NCBI GenBank assembly: GCA_027483445.1
Contig: JAIXUS010000071.1
Coordinates: 1 to 64,000, forward strand
Direction: 5' to 3'
Source of the DNA: Bacteroidota bacterium
GTDB lineage: Bacteria > Bacteroidota > Bacteroidia > M30B66
DNA: 64,000 nt
Below the pieces are notes generated by a model. It did no database searches. It saw nothing but the letters and a program-made list of their open reading frames with translations, and was not told where the DNA came from. Below are positions 47,905-58,183 of the stretch, piece after piece. Each line of letters starts with the position of its first letter. The first letter of the stretch is position 1. Position numbers and translations under genes: made by a program.

Positions 47905-50172
47905 TTAGTTGGCTACGCCAGCTTTGATGATATTCAGTGCCGCACCGGCCTTAAACCACTCAATTTGCTGTGCGTTGTAGCTGTGGTTTACCAAAATACT
48001 GTCTTTCGAGCCATCGGCATGATTGAGCACCAGTTCGAGGGCTTTGCCCGGTGCAAAACTCGTGAGCCCATTGATGTCGATCTTGTCGTTTTCCTGAATC
48101 TTATCGTAATCGGCTTTATCGGCGAAGGTGAGCGCCAACATACCTTGTTTTTTAAGGTTGGTTTCGTGAATGCGGGCAAAACTCTTCACCAATACAGCAC
48201 GAACGCCGAGGTGACGAGGTTCCATTGCAGCGTGTTCGCGGCTTGAGCCTTCGCCATAGTTTTCATCTCCCACCACAATCGACCCAATTCCAGCGGCTTT
48301 GTAGGCGCGTTGAGTAGCCGGAACAGGACCATATTCGCCGGTGAGCTGATTTTTCACGGAGTCTGTTTTCTCATTGTAGAAATTAACCGCTCCAATCAAC
48401 AGGTTGTTGGAGATATTGTCGAGGTGCCCACGGTATTTCAACCATGGACCAGCCATTGAAATATGGTCGGTAGTGCATTTTCCTTTCACCTTAATCAACA
48501 ACTTCAGGCCTTTTAGATCTGTTCCTTCCCATGCAGGGAACGAATCGAGCAACTGCAAGCGGTCGCTGGTAGGCGATACCATCACCTGAACCGAGGAGCC
48601 ATCCTCCGCAGGAGCCTGATAACCGGCATCTTCTACTGCAAAACCGCGGTTTGGAAGCTCGTCGCCGCTTGGCTCATCTAATTTCACGGCAACACCATCA
48701 GCATTGATGAGTGTGTCGGTGAGCGGGTTGAAGCTGAGGTCGCCCGCAATAGCCAGGGCTGTTACGAGTTCTGGCGATCCAACAAAAGCAAAGGTGTTGG
48801 GATTGCCATCTGCGCGCTTCGCGAAATTACGGTTGAACGAGTGCACAATGGTGTTTTTCTCCTGTTTCTCAGCACCCATGCGGTTCCACATACCAATGCA
48901 AGGACCACAGGCGTTGGCAAAAACCTTAGCTCCGATTTTGTCGAAAACTTCGAGGAATCCGTCGCGCTCTATGGTGTAACGCACTTGTTCTGAGCCTGGT
49001 GTAATGGTGAATTCCGCTTTTGGACTCAGCTTCTTTTCCGCAGCTTGGCGAGCCAGCGATACAGAACGGCTGATGTCTTCGTAGGAAGAATTGGTGCATG
49101 AACCGATCAAACCGACTTCTACTTTGGTGGGCCATCCATTCGCTGCAGCCACTTCTTTCATTTTCGAAATGGGCGTAGCTAAATCTGGAGTAAATGGTCC
49201 ATTGAGATGAGGTTCCAGCTCGCTAAGGTTGATTTCAATCACCTGATCGAAGTAGTTTTCCGGATTGGCATATACTTCCGGGTCGGCTGTGAGATGCTCG
49301 CGAATACCGTTGGCCAGTTCTGCCACTTCGGCGCGGCCTGTGGCTTTCAGGTAACGCTCCATTGAATCGTCGTAGCCGAACGTAGATGTTGTAGCTCCAA
49401 TTTCAGCGCCCATATTACAAATTGTGCCTTTTCCGGTACAGCTCATTGAAGTTGCGCCTTCACCAAAATACTCCACAATGCAACCGGTTCCACCTTTAAC
49501 GGTTAGAATTCCGGCCACTTTTAGAATTACATCTTTTGGAGACGTCCAACCACTCAATTTTCCGGTTAATTTAACACCAATAAGTTTTGGGAATTTCAGT
49601 TCCCAAGGTAAGCCCGCCATTACGTCGCAGGCATCAGCTCCACCCACACCAATGGCAATCATCCCTAAACCACCCGCATTAACCGTGTGCGAGTCGGTGC
49701 CAATCATCATTCCGCCGGGGAACGCATAATTCTCAAGTACAACTTGATGGATAATTCCCGCGCCAGGCTTCCAGAATCCAATTCCGTATTTGTTCGAAAT
49801 AGAGGCTAGAAAATCGTACACTTCCTTGTTCGAATTCACCGCCACATTCAAGTCTTCCGATGAGCCTACCTGTGCAGTAATGAGGTGATCGCAGTGTACC
49901 GAGGAGGGCACAGCAACTTTTTTTCTTCCGGCTTGCATGAATTGCAGAAGCGCCATCTGGGCCGTTGCATCCTGCATAGCTACGCGATCGGGCGCAAAGT
50001 CTACATAATCCTTCCCGCGTTCAAAGGCGCGCGATGCTGGATTTTCCCACAAGTGGGCGTAGAGGATTTTCTCAGAAAGAGTAAGCGGCTTGCCAACCAC
50101 ATTGCGGGCGGCGGCGATACGCGGGCCAAACTGGGCGTACACGTTTTTGATCATCTCAAGATCGAATGCCAT
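47905..50172 (-). CDS. Aconitate hydratase
   Basis: [45 protein letters not shown]. Confidence 0.97.
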   Translation of the reverse strand: MAFDLEMIKNVYAQFGPRIAAARNVVGKPLTLSEKILYAHLWENPASRAFERGKDYVDFAPDRVAMQDATAQMALLQFMQAGRKKVAVPSSVHCDHLITAQVGSSEDLNVAVNSNKEVYDFLASISNKYGIGFWKPGAGIIHQVVLENYAFPGGMMIGTDSHTVNAGGLGMIAIGVGGADACDVMAGLPWELKFPKLIGVKLTGKLSGWTSPKDVILKVAGILTVKGGTGCIVEYFGEGATSMSCTGKGTICNMGAEIGATTSTFGYDDSMERYLKATGRAEVAELANGIREHLTADPEVYANPENYFDQVIEINLSELEPHLNGPFTPDLATPISKMKEVAAANGWPTKVEVGLIGSCTNSSYEDISRSVSLARQAAEKKLSPKAEFTITPGSEQVRYTIERDGFLEVFDKIGAKVFANACGPCIGMWNRMGAEKQEKNTIVHSFNRNFAKRADGNPNTFAFVGSPELVTALAIAGDLSFNPLTDTLINADGVAVKLDEPSGDELPNRGFAVEDAGYQAPAEDGSSVQVMVSPTSDRLQLLDSFPAWEGTDLKGLKLLIKVKGKCTTDHISMAGPWLKYRGHLDNISNNLLIGAVNFYNEKTDSVKNQLTGEYGPVPATQRAYKAAGIGSIVVGDENYGEGSSREHAAMEPRHLGVRAVLVKSFARIHETNLKKQGMLALTFADKADYDKIQENDKIDINGLTSFAPGKALELVLNHADGSKDSILVNHSYNAQQIEWFKAGAALNIIKAGVAN

Positions 50173-50422
50173 GAATTATCTTTTTTAAGGTGTTGAAAAT
50201 GAGTTTGTTGAATACTTCACAATCTGAAGGCTAAACTACTCTATCTGCCGCGATTGTGCAAGCCTTCGATTATTTTTAGCAATTCCATTTTAGTGGCCAA
50301 TTGATGACCTCGGTATACAAATGGTTTCAGGATTGTTTTTCGCAGTAATTTGTTCATTATCAATGATAAACTACTGTCGTGATGGTATTGCAATAAACCT
50401 TCGTAACGCTCTTTTGAGTTGA

Positions 50423-50659
50423 TTACTTCACCGTGCAGCTGTAACCTTCTGATTCCTTGATCATTACATTCGTGCTCAGAATGGCTCTCCCGGTTACCGA
50501 ATTACGCCCGCACACTTCTTCGGTTTGGCCCTGGATTGTGCAACCAAACAAGGGATCAGATTGTGGATTGGTGCAAACACATTCGTAACATTTTTTACAT
50601 GAGGTGCTCGCCAAAACCGTTAGCAAGCCTACCACAACGGCAATTCTATTTCTCATCAT
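50423..50659 (-). CDS. Small Cys-rich lipoprotein
   Basis: Lipobox LASTSC and several Cys. Confidence 0.6.
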   Translation of the reverse strand: MMRNRIAVVVGLLTVLASTSCKKCYECVCTNPQSDPLFGCTIQGQTEEVCGRNSVTGRAILSTNVMIKESEGYSCTVK

Positions 50660-50792
50660 GGTGCGAAGATAGAAGGGTTTGCAGTTTATGGAATATTTTT
50701 TTGGGGGTGGATGACTGACTCATCCAAAAAAATGAAAAACATTTTTCCTTTTGGAGGATTGCGAAAAATGTTTCATTTTCGTGCTGCACTGT

Positions 50793-50808
50793 ATCGGTTT
50801 AAACCGAT
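50793..50808. promoter_or_regulatory. 16-bp perfect palindrome 3 bp upstream of the helicase ATG
   Basis: ATCGGTTTAAACCGAT. Confidence 0.6.
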
Positions 50809-50811
50809 TTT

Positions 50812-53118
50812 ATGAAAACTGATACACATTCTCTGTCTCCCGCCGATCAAGTGCGGGCGCTTGTTCACTTTAGCCAACAGCATGTATTCCTCACCGGCAG
50901 GGCCGGAACGGGTAAAACAACGTTGTTGCGTGCCATTTGCGACGAAACAGCAAAAAACTACGCGATTGCTGCGCCAACAGGTGTGGCAGCCATTCAGGCT
51001 GGAGGAGCAACGATTCATTCCTTTTTAAGAATGCATCCGCATACGTTTGTGCCTGATCCTGCTTACCACAGCCGGCCAAACCACCAGGTGGAAAACCCTT
51101 ATTCATTGAGCCGAAGCATGAAGCTCAGCAAGGATCGCATTAAAATTCTTCGTTCTCTGGAGCTTTTAATTATCGACGAAATTTCAATGGTTCGCGCCGA
51201 TCTCCTCGACGCCATGGATACCGTATTGCGGAAGTTTCGTGAAAGTCAGCTTCCATTTGGAGGTGTTCAACTGCTTATGGTTGGCGATTTATTGCAGCTT
51301 CCTCCCGTGGTGAAAGATGATGAAGCCCGCGTGCTGAGTCCATACTATCCTTCATTCTTCTTTTTTGAGTCCTGGGCCATCCGCAAAGCGGGCTACCTTT
51401 CTATTGAATTACAAACGGTGTATCGCCAAAACGACCCGGAGTTCCTGAATTTATTGAACGGCATCAGAGCCGGGCGAATTCAGCCTTCATGGTTAGAAAA
51501 GCTCGATAAAATGGTGCTTCCGCGTGAAGATTGGCCCGACGAAGGCTACATCGTTCTCACCACGCATGTGCATCAGGCCGATCGGATTAATTCAGAAAAG
51601 CTACAAAAGCTTCAATCCAAACCCTTTGTTTTAAAGGCAAGTATCGAAGGGGAGTTCCCTGCTGGGGCTTATCCAAACGATGTTGAGCTGGTTTTGAAGG
51701 AAGGAGCCCAGGTCATGTTCATTCGTAACAATTGGGAAGCAGGCTATTTCAATGGGAAAATCGGCTGGGTAGATGCCTGGGACGAGGAAAATCAGATGCT
51801 ATCCATTACTTCAGAAAATGGCGAGCATTACACCGTTTTTAGGGAAGAGTGGCAAAACAACCGCTACGTTTACGATAACAACAGTCAGAAGCTTAAACAA
51901 GAAATAGCCGGGAGTTTCTTTCAGTTTCCGGTGCGCTTGGCATGGGCCATCACCATTCACAAAAGCCAGGGGCTCACCTTCTCGCGGGCAGTTGTAGATG
52001 CCGGAGCAGCCTTTGCCTCCGGGCAGGTTTACGTTGCCTTGAGCCGCTGCCGAAGCCTCGATGGACTTATTCTGGGTTCTCCGCTCAACGAAAGTCAGCT
52101 TTTCCCAAACGTTCAAGTGCAGGCATTTATGGAGCATTTCCCGGAGCCATCAGCGGTTCTCGAGCAGTTGCATGAAGGCCAGCAGCAATACCTACAGAAT
52201 TTGGCTTTCAAAGCCTTAAATTTTAATTGGATTCGGGAGTTTCATTTTTCTGTTGCGCCGCTACTGCCGTCATTTCTCGTTTCGCTGTCGAACAATACCC
52301 ATGAACAACTAAAAACGCTAAGCAGCACATCGGCAGCCTTACAAAAGGTGAGCGATACCTACTGGCCTGTGCTGCGGCAAAGTATTGCTCAGGGTCTGAA
52401 CCAGGAAAGTGTAGAGCGGCTACAAGGAGCCTGTCATTATTTCCTCGAACAGCTCTATGAAAAAGTGGTTAAGCCTGTGTTTCAATTGGCCGCTACTGCA
52501 GAGGCTTTAGGCATGAAGGCGAAGCTGCGCAACGACTCCGAGCAATTGCGAAAAGCGATACCTTATCATCTCAAGCCTTTGGTTTATATGCCTTGTTTGT
52601 TTAGGGCTGTTCTGAATGATGACCCTGCTGGAATTAAGCCCGCTTTTGAATATCAATGGCAACAACATTTGCGCGAGCTCGAGCATTTGTACACGAGTGT
52701 GAGCCCGGAAAAGGAAGTGAGTGCTTCGCCATTACCTCCGTTGCGCAAAGGGAAACGTTCTGTTCACAAGCCTAAGCAAGGCGCTACGGTGCTCATTACA
52801 ACAAATTTATACCAGGAAGGGCATTCAATTGACGACATTGCGAAGCTCAGGCAGCTTACCGTTGGAACCATTCAGCACCATTTGGTTAAAGCGGTAGAAA
52901 AGGAGATTTTGAGCCTCGGGCAGGTGGTTAATGAAGCCCGCATCCAAGCAATAATAGACTTCACAGAGGAATTTCCGCCCGAAGCAAAAATGGGTGAAAT
53001 TATCCAGGCCGCCGGTAGTCAGTTTGCGCCTTATGAAATTCGACTTGCCCTATGGAGCCGTGGTAAATCGAATGCTGAGGCGATTATTCAGGAGGTTTCG
53101 GGTAGTGAGGAGACTTAA
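50812..53118 (+). CDS. PIF1-like AAA helicase with C-terminal HTH
   Basis: LTGRAGTGKTTLLRAI, IIDEISMVRADLLDAMD, AITIHKSQGLTF, YVALSRCRSLDGL. Confidence 0.93.
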   Translation: MKTDTHSLSPADQVRALVHFSQQHVFLTGRAGTGKTTLLRAICDETAKNYAIAAPTGVAAIQAGGATIHSFLRMHPHTFVPDPAYHSRPNHQVENPYSLSRSMKLSKDRIKILRSLELLIIDEISMVRADLLDAMDTVLRKFRESQLPFGGVQLLMVGDLLQLPPVVKDDEARVLSPYYPSFFFFESWAIRKAGYLSIELQTVYRQNDPEFLNLLNGIRAGRIQPSWLEKLDKMVLPREDWPDEGYIVLTTHVHQADRINSEKLQKLQSKPFVLKASIEGEFPAGAYPNDVELVLKEGAQVMFIRNNWEAGYFNGKIGWVDAWDEENQMLSITSENGEHYTVFREEWQNNRYVYDNNSQKLKQEIAGSFFQFPVRLAWAITIHKSQGLTFSRAVVDAGAAFASGQVYVALSRCRSLDGLILGSPLNESQLFPNVQVQAFMEHFPEPSAVLEQLHEGQQQYLQNLAFKALNFNWIREFHFSVAPLLPSFLVSLSNNTHEQLKTLSSTSAALQKVSDTYWPVLRQSIAQGLNQESVERLQGACHYFLEQLYEKVVKPVFQLAATAEALGMKAKLRNDSEQLRKAIPYHLKPLVYMPCLFRAVLNDDPAGIKPAFEYQWQQHLRELEHLYTSVSPEKEVSASPLPPLRKGKRSVHKPKQGATVLITTNLYQEGHSIDDIAKLRQLTVGTIQHHLVKAVEKEILSLGQVVNEARIQAIIDFTEEFPPEAKMGEIIQAAGSQFAPYEIRLALWSRGKSNAEAIIQEVSGSEET

Positions 53119-53406
53119 TTTTAGGCTTTGAAAAAGCTTCCTGGTTTTTGTGTGTTTGAAGTTTAAACTTCCTTCACAGTTGCTTTAAGCCATCAATAGA
53201 AGTTGTGGATGAACTCAGCTTCTTTTGGCATTGTAGCCGTTTTGGTGGTGTAGCGGAGGGTTTGTTTGGGTGATGACCATTTCGATCAATGGAGTTATTC
53301 GTTCACCTTTGCTTTTCGCCATTCACCGACTTGATTCTGCCTTTGGCCGAAATTCTATTGTCAGGTTTTACAGCTGATTCTACGTTTGCCACATCAATCA
53401 TTCATC

Positions 53407-54174
53407 ATGGAAACTACAGAAACAAAGGCTGCTCCTTCCCGATTTGAGAAGTCGCTGCGCAACGATCGCCTCGGAAAAATTGCCGGAGGTGCAGTGTTAA
53501 TTGCAATTGGAGTGTTGTTATTTCTCGATAAATCAGGGGTTAAATTCCCATACTGGTTGTTTAGCTTCGAGATGTTCCTTATTGCGCTTGGGTTGTTCAT
53601 TCTGGCTCGAAACGCATTCCGTAGTCCGGGCGGATTAATTATCATGCTTATTGGTGGTTTTTTCTTGCTCGACGATGTAATTCCGGGTTTTTATATTGGA
53701 CATTATTTCTGGTCATTAATAGTGATTGCTGCCGGTTTGTGGGTGATGTTTTCGCCCGGCCGTTCGGGGAGAAAGTGGAAAAAACAAGCGTACTCATTTC
53801 AATCGGGAAACGCTGATGCCGCCCCTGCCGATGCTGAATCGGTTGTTAACGGCACTACATTTTTCGGTGGAACAAAAAAAATGGTGAGTTCTCAGCATTT
53901 CCAAGGCGGGAAAGTGGAAACTTACTTTGGGGGAACCGAAATAAACCTTTCACAAGCCGACCTTCGTCAGCCGGCTGTATTAGAACTTACCCAAATGTTT
54001 GGAGGTACAAAAATAATTTGTCCTTCACATTGGGTTGTACAATCAGATATCGTGTCTATTTTGGGCGGTGTGGAAGACAAGCGTAAAGAAAGCCCCATTC
54101 CGCAAGACAATTCCAAAGTACTCATCCTGCGGGGAACTACAATCCTTGGTGGGGTCGACATTAAAAGCTATTAA
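53407..54174 (+). CDS. LiaF-like membrane protein (DUF5668 type)
   Basis: N-terminal TM repeats and C-terminal TFFGGTKK, FGGTEINLSQADL, ILRGTTILGGVDI. Confidence 0.8.
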   Translation: METTETKAAPSRFEKSLRNDRLGKIAGGAVLIAIGVLLFLDKSGVKFPYWLFSFEMFLIALGLFILARNAFRSPGGLIIMLIGGFFLLDDVIPGFYIGHYFWSLIVIAAGLWVMFSPGRSGRKWKKQAYSFQSGNADAAPADAESVVNGTTFFGGTKKMVSSQHFQGGKVETYFGGTEINLSQADLRQPAVLELTQMFGGTKIICPSHWVVQSDIVSILGGVEDKRKESPIPQDNSKVLILRGTTILGGVDIKSY

Positions 54175-54290
54175 ATGCGATTTCCCGGTCTGGCAAAACA
54201 TCGGTATGAAAGCAATTTCGTTCCGGTGTTTTGTTACATTTAGCTCCAAGTCGACTGGCTAATTCTGAGATAAGAAGAACCACTGCAACC

Positions 54291-55310
54291 ATGACCATGA
54301 ATCGTAGAATATTGGTTTTACTGCTCGTAAATGCCTTACTGTGGTTTGGATTGCATGTTGCGTTTTTATGGGGCAAGGTTTCCGACCCATGGATGGCCGT
54401 GTGGGACGCATTGAGTTTTTCAGGTCCATTAGCACTCATTCTTTGGATTTTATCGTTAAGCATTAGTTTTTACCGACCGTCGTGGCAAAAGGTGGGTTTA
54501 TTGCTGGTGATTTCGGCATCGAGCGCTTTTCTGGCACTCGCCATGTACCGGTTTATGCACAGCTTATGGCCGGCCTTAAATGTTTCGCTAAGCCGCTTCA
54601 TGAGCAATGGCGAAACCATGGTATTTGTAATTGCCTTTTTTCAATTGCTTTCATTTCTCCTGTTCGGAGGGATGATTTTAGACGACGAGGAACGCCATCA
54701 GCGCGATAAGCGCCGCATCGAATTAGAACAACTCGCAAGAGATGCCGAATTAAGTGGCTTACGTCTTCAATTACAACCTCATTTTTTATTCAATAGTCTG
54801 AATTCGGTGTACGCCTTGTTGCAAGATAACCCAAGTTTGGCGGGTAAAATGATTCTTTTGTTGAGTGATTTTTTCCGAAGTATCGTCAATAAATCCGATA
54901 AAAAAACGATTCCGCTTGCTGAGGAAATTCGCATTATTCGCATGTATCTCGATATTGAATCGATTCGCTTTGAGCATCGGCTACATCTACACTTTTCGAT
55001 CGATAAGGAGGCCGAATTAACAGAAATTCCTGCCTTACTTTTGCAGCCTGTTGTGGAAAATGCCGTTAAGCACGGCGTATACGGCACTCAAGAGCGGGTC
55101 GATATACACATTTTGGCCTCTATTTCTGGCGGATTTTTAAGCGTTGAAATTTCAAATCCTTTCATGGATTCCGCCCCGGTAGGCAAGGGGAGTGGCTTTG
55201 GATTAGACTCGGTTCGAAGGCGCCTGAGTTTACTGTATAATCGAAACGATTTGCTGGAAATTCGGAAGACGGAGGCTGTATTTACCGTAATCATTAAAAT
55301 TCCGGTTTAA
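54291..55310 (+). CDS. LytS-type sensor histidine kinase
   Basis: LRLQLQPHFLFNSLNSVYALL, LLLQPVVENAVKHGV, GSGFGLDSVRRRL. Confidence 0.93.
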   Translation: MTMNRRILVLLLVNALLWFGLHVAFLWGKVSDPWMAVWDALSFSGPLALILWILSLSISFYRPSWQKVGLLLVISASSAFLALAMYRFMHSLWPALNVSLSRFMSNGETMVFVIAFFQLLSFLLFGGMILDDEERHQRDKRRIELEQLARDAELSGLRLQLQPHFLFNSLNSVYALLQDNPSLAGKMILLLSDFFRSIVNKSDKKTIPLAEEIRIIRMYLDIESIRFEHRLHLHFSIDKEAELTEIPALLLQPVVENAVKHGVYGTQERVDIHILASISGGFLSVEISNPFMDSAPVGKGSGFGLDSVRRRLSLLYNRNDLLEIRKTEAVFTVIIKIPV

Positions 55311-56044
55311 TGGAAAAAATCATGAATGTAATTTTGGTTGATGACGAACCTCTTGCCCGGAAGTTGATTCGTGGTTTTTTGCAATCAGATTCACGATTTG
55401 CAGTGGTGGCGGAGTGTGGCGATGGCTTTGAAGCCATCAAGGCAATTAAGCAACTCAAGCCCGATTTAATTTTTCTGGATGTACAAATGCCCAGGCTGAA
55501 CGGATTCGAAATTCTTGAATTGCTCGATGAACCTCCACCCATCATTTTTACCACCGCCTTCGACGAATATGCCATCAAGGCCTTTGAGGCCGGCGCTATT
55601 GACTATTTACTCAAACCAATTTCGCCCGAACGTTTCGACAAAGCCATTCAACGTCTGTTTTCGCAAAATACATCAAGCAAAATTGCAGTACCTGCTTTAA
55701 ATGCAAATTGGTCGGGTACGCAGCGTATTGTAGTGAAAAATGGCGCCGACGTTAGGATTATTCCCTTAAACGAGCTGGTGTATATTGAATCGATGGATGA
55801 TTATGTGAAACTACACACCGAAAAGGAACGGCATCTTAAAAAGCAACCCTTGCAGCAGTTTGAAGACCAACTTCAGTCGAGCGGATTTGTGAGAATTCAC
55901 CGCACAATATTGCTCAATACTGCGTATTTACAAAAAATTGAGCCCATGGGTAAAGACCAGTATGTTGCGTTGTTGCGGAACGGACAACAGTTGCCGATTA
56001 GCCGTCAGGGCTACCAACGACTTAAGCTCTCACTTGGAGTGTAA
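55310..56044 (+). CDS. LytTR response regulator
   Basis: VILVDDEPLARKLI, LIFLDVQMPRLNGFE, C-terminal LytTR (FVRIHRTILLN). Confidence 0.95.
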   Translation: MEKIMNVILVDDEPLARKLIRGFLQSDSRFAVVAECGDGFEAIKAIKQLKPDLIFLDVQMPRLNGFEILELLDEPPPIIFTTAFDEYAIKAFEAGAIDYLLKPISPERFDKAIQRLFSQNTSSKIAVPALNANWSGTQRIVVKNGADVRIIPLNELVYIESMDDYVKLHTEKERHLKKQPLQQFEDQLQSSGFVRIHRTILLNTAYLQKIEPMGKDQYVALLRNGQQLPISRQGYQRLKLSLGV

Positions 56045-56048
56045 AAAA

Positions 56049-56073
56049 AAAGAGGGGTTTTGAGCCCCTCTTT
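56049..56073. terminator. Bidirectional terminator between convergent genes
   Basis: AAAGAGGGG / CCCCTCTTT. Confidence 0.85.
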
Positions 56074-56077
56074 CGAA

Positions 56078-57358
56078 TTAAATTTTGAACGCTTTTCGAA
56101 TTTCCTCCATCGAAGAATTGTTGTCCTTTAAAGCAAAAGGCAACTGTTCGGCAATGATGCTGAGGAGATTGAAAATATCTTCGAAGGTGTGATTTACCGT
56201 GAGTGGAATTCTTAGTCCAGTATTTTTATACGGCACACTCGGAAATACACTTAGATTAATGTAATACCCTTTGTTCATGATTCGGGTTACCATGTTGTAT
56301 CCAACGGCAGGCTTACCCACACCAATGAAGAATATGGGTGAATTGGATTCTCCAATAAGCGGAAGATTGAGCGATTTACAGGTTTCAACGAAATAATCGA
56401 CTCTTTTCTGCAATTCGTTTTGGTATTCCTTGATTTTTTCGCTCAGGTGCAATTTTGCCGAAGCCACGATGGCACCAAGCATTGGGGGCTGAATTGGGCC
56501 TGAAAATATAAATGTACCTCCGCAGTTGCGCACTTTTTGTTTCGTTTTGGCATCAGGAAAAACCAAAACACCTCCGCAGGCTGCAAAGCTCTTAGCCAAC
56601 CCCGCTACAAGAAAGAGGCGTTCGTGGAAGGGTTTCTGCGATAAAACATAGCCACGACCATGTTTTCCCACCCAGCCTGTGCCATGCGCGTCGTCGACAT
56701 ACAAATTAAATTGCGGATATTTATCCAGTAAGGCGTACAAGGCTTCTACCGGTAAGAAATCGCCATACATCGAGTACACGCCATCGGCCATGTACCAGAT
56801 TTTATCGTATTTGGCACTAAGCTCAACAATGCGTTCTTCGAGAATATCCATTCGGTTGTGGCGGATCAATTCAACATGAACACCTCTGGCTTTCACCAAT
56901 TGGGCGGCAGTTTGCACACAAGAGTGAACTTGAAGGTCGAGAATTACGGCATCACGATCGCCAACAAGCACCGGAATATTTGAGAGGTGCCCTAAAGTTA
57001 CCGTTGGAGCCAATAAAATGGGCTGTTCGAATATTTCCTCCAACAAGCGCTCCGCTTCGGTATACAATGTAACGCTGGCATAGGCTCGCGATGACGAAAA
57101 CTGTGAACCATACCGAGCAACCGCGTCCTGAACACCCTTCACCAATTCGGGGTGCTTTTCCAATCCTAGATAGGAGCATGAACCAAAATTGACCACCTCA
57201 CGTCCGCGAACGTGAATCAATCGTCCATCAATCTCCTCGTCTTGCAGTTCTAATTGCGCAATACCTAATCCCGACGAAATCTGAGTAACCTCATCAATGG
57301 TCTCCAGTACGTGTTCGTGCCGTGTTTTGCTTTGCTCTGTGATTTGCCCCTGGTTCAT
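56078..57358 (-). CDS. PLP-dependent aminotransferase, AONS/KBL/SPT-type
   Basis: GSCSYLGLEKHPE, LYVDDAHGTGWVGKHGRG, VAGLAKSFAACGG. Confidence 0.92.
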   Translation of the reverse strand: MNQGQITEQSKTRHEHVLETIDEVTQISSGLGIAQLELQDEEIDGRLIHVRGREVVNFGSCSYLGLEKHPELVKGVQDAVARYGSQFSSSRAYASVTLYTEAERLLEEIFEQPILLAPTVTLGHLSNIPVLVGDRDAVILDLQVHSCVQTAAQLVKARGVHVELIRHNRMDILEERIVELSAKYDKIWYMADGVYSMYGDFLPVEALYALLDKYPQFNLYVDDAHGTGWVGKHGRGYVLSQKPFHERLFLVAGLAKSFAACGGVLVFPDAKTKQKVRNCGGTFIFSGPIQPPMLGAIVASAKLHLSEKIKEYQNELQKRVDYFVETCKSLNLPLIGESNSPIFFIGVGKPAVGYNMVTRIMNKGYYINLSVFPSVPYKNTGLRIPLTVNHTFEDIFNLLSIIAEQLPFALKDNNSSMEEIRKAFKI

Positions 57359-57668
57359 ATCTGGTTGTTTTTCTAAAACATGTACCGAAATTCCACATTA
57401 TTAACAGGTAGGATTGGGTATGGATATTGAAAGATATGGACAGACTTATTAACAAGCTTGCAATTGAGTATACAACGGCTTGCTATTCTCAACAGTAGGG
57501 CTGGTTTACCTCGATTTTGTTTAATGGCAAAGGCTTTTGAGCGGGGTTTTTTCCTGATGTTTGGAATTATTTTCAGACAATGGCATGGGTGTTAATCCCT
57601 ATTTTTTATTTGCCAAATTCTCTAAATTACCAAAGAGCGACAGTGTTGAAATATTCCAATATATGCAT

Positions 57669-57998
57669 TTATTCCACAATCAGATATAAGCCCCAGCAGA
57701 TGAGCAGGCAAGCCAGGCAGGTGGGGCAGTAAAGCATCCAATAGTAATACTCGGGCGCGATATTGAAGAGAATAGACAAACAACCCATGAAACCAACGCC
57801 CCCACCGGTGAAAATCAGAATTAAGCCATTGCTGTAACGGGCAGCCCGCTTCTTTTTCTTCCATAACTCCACCATCTGCTGAATTTCTGCAGGGGCAAAG
57901 CCCTGATGACGCAGCTCCTGCTCTAACATCTCAACAGTATGAATTTCACGCAGGAAACGTTCCGGCAAAACCGGCTGAAGGGTTGAGCTCGTTTGCAT
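57669..57998 (-). CDS. Hypothetical small membrane protein
   Basis: Two C-terminal TM segments; start moved to MQTSSTLQP. Confidence 0.6.
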   Translation of the reverse strand: MQTSSTLQPVLPERFLREIHTVEMLEQELRHQGFAPAEIQQMVELWKKKKRAARYSNGLILIFTGGGVGFMGCLSILFNIAPEYYYWMLYCPTCLACLLICWGLYLIVE

Positions 57999-58183
57999 GT
58001 GAGAGGGTTTTCTACGAATGTAACTATTATTCAATACCCTACGCAAATTTTAGAGACTCTAGTTTTTCACAAGTCCTTGCTTGTTTCTGAAATTCAATTG
58101 ATTACACGTATTTTGAAGCGCGTTATCAGGCTTTTTCTTGCCTCAACCAACAGCATGTCGAATGGCTTACTTACTTTGCAGTC

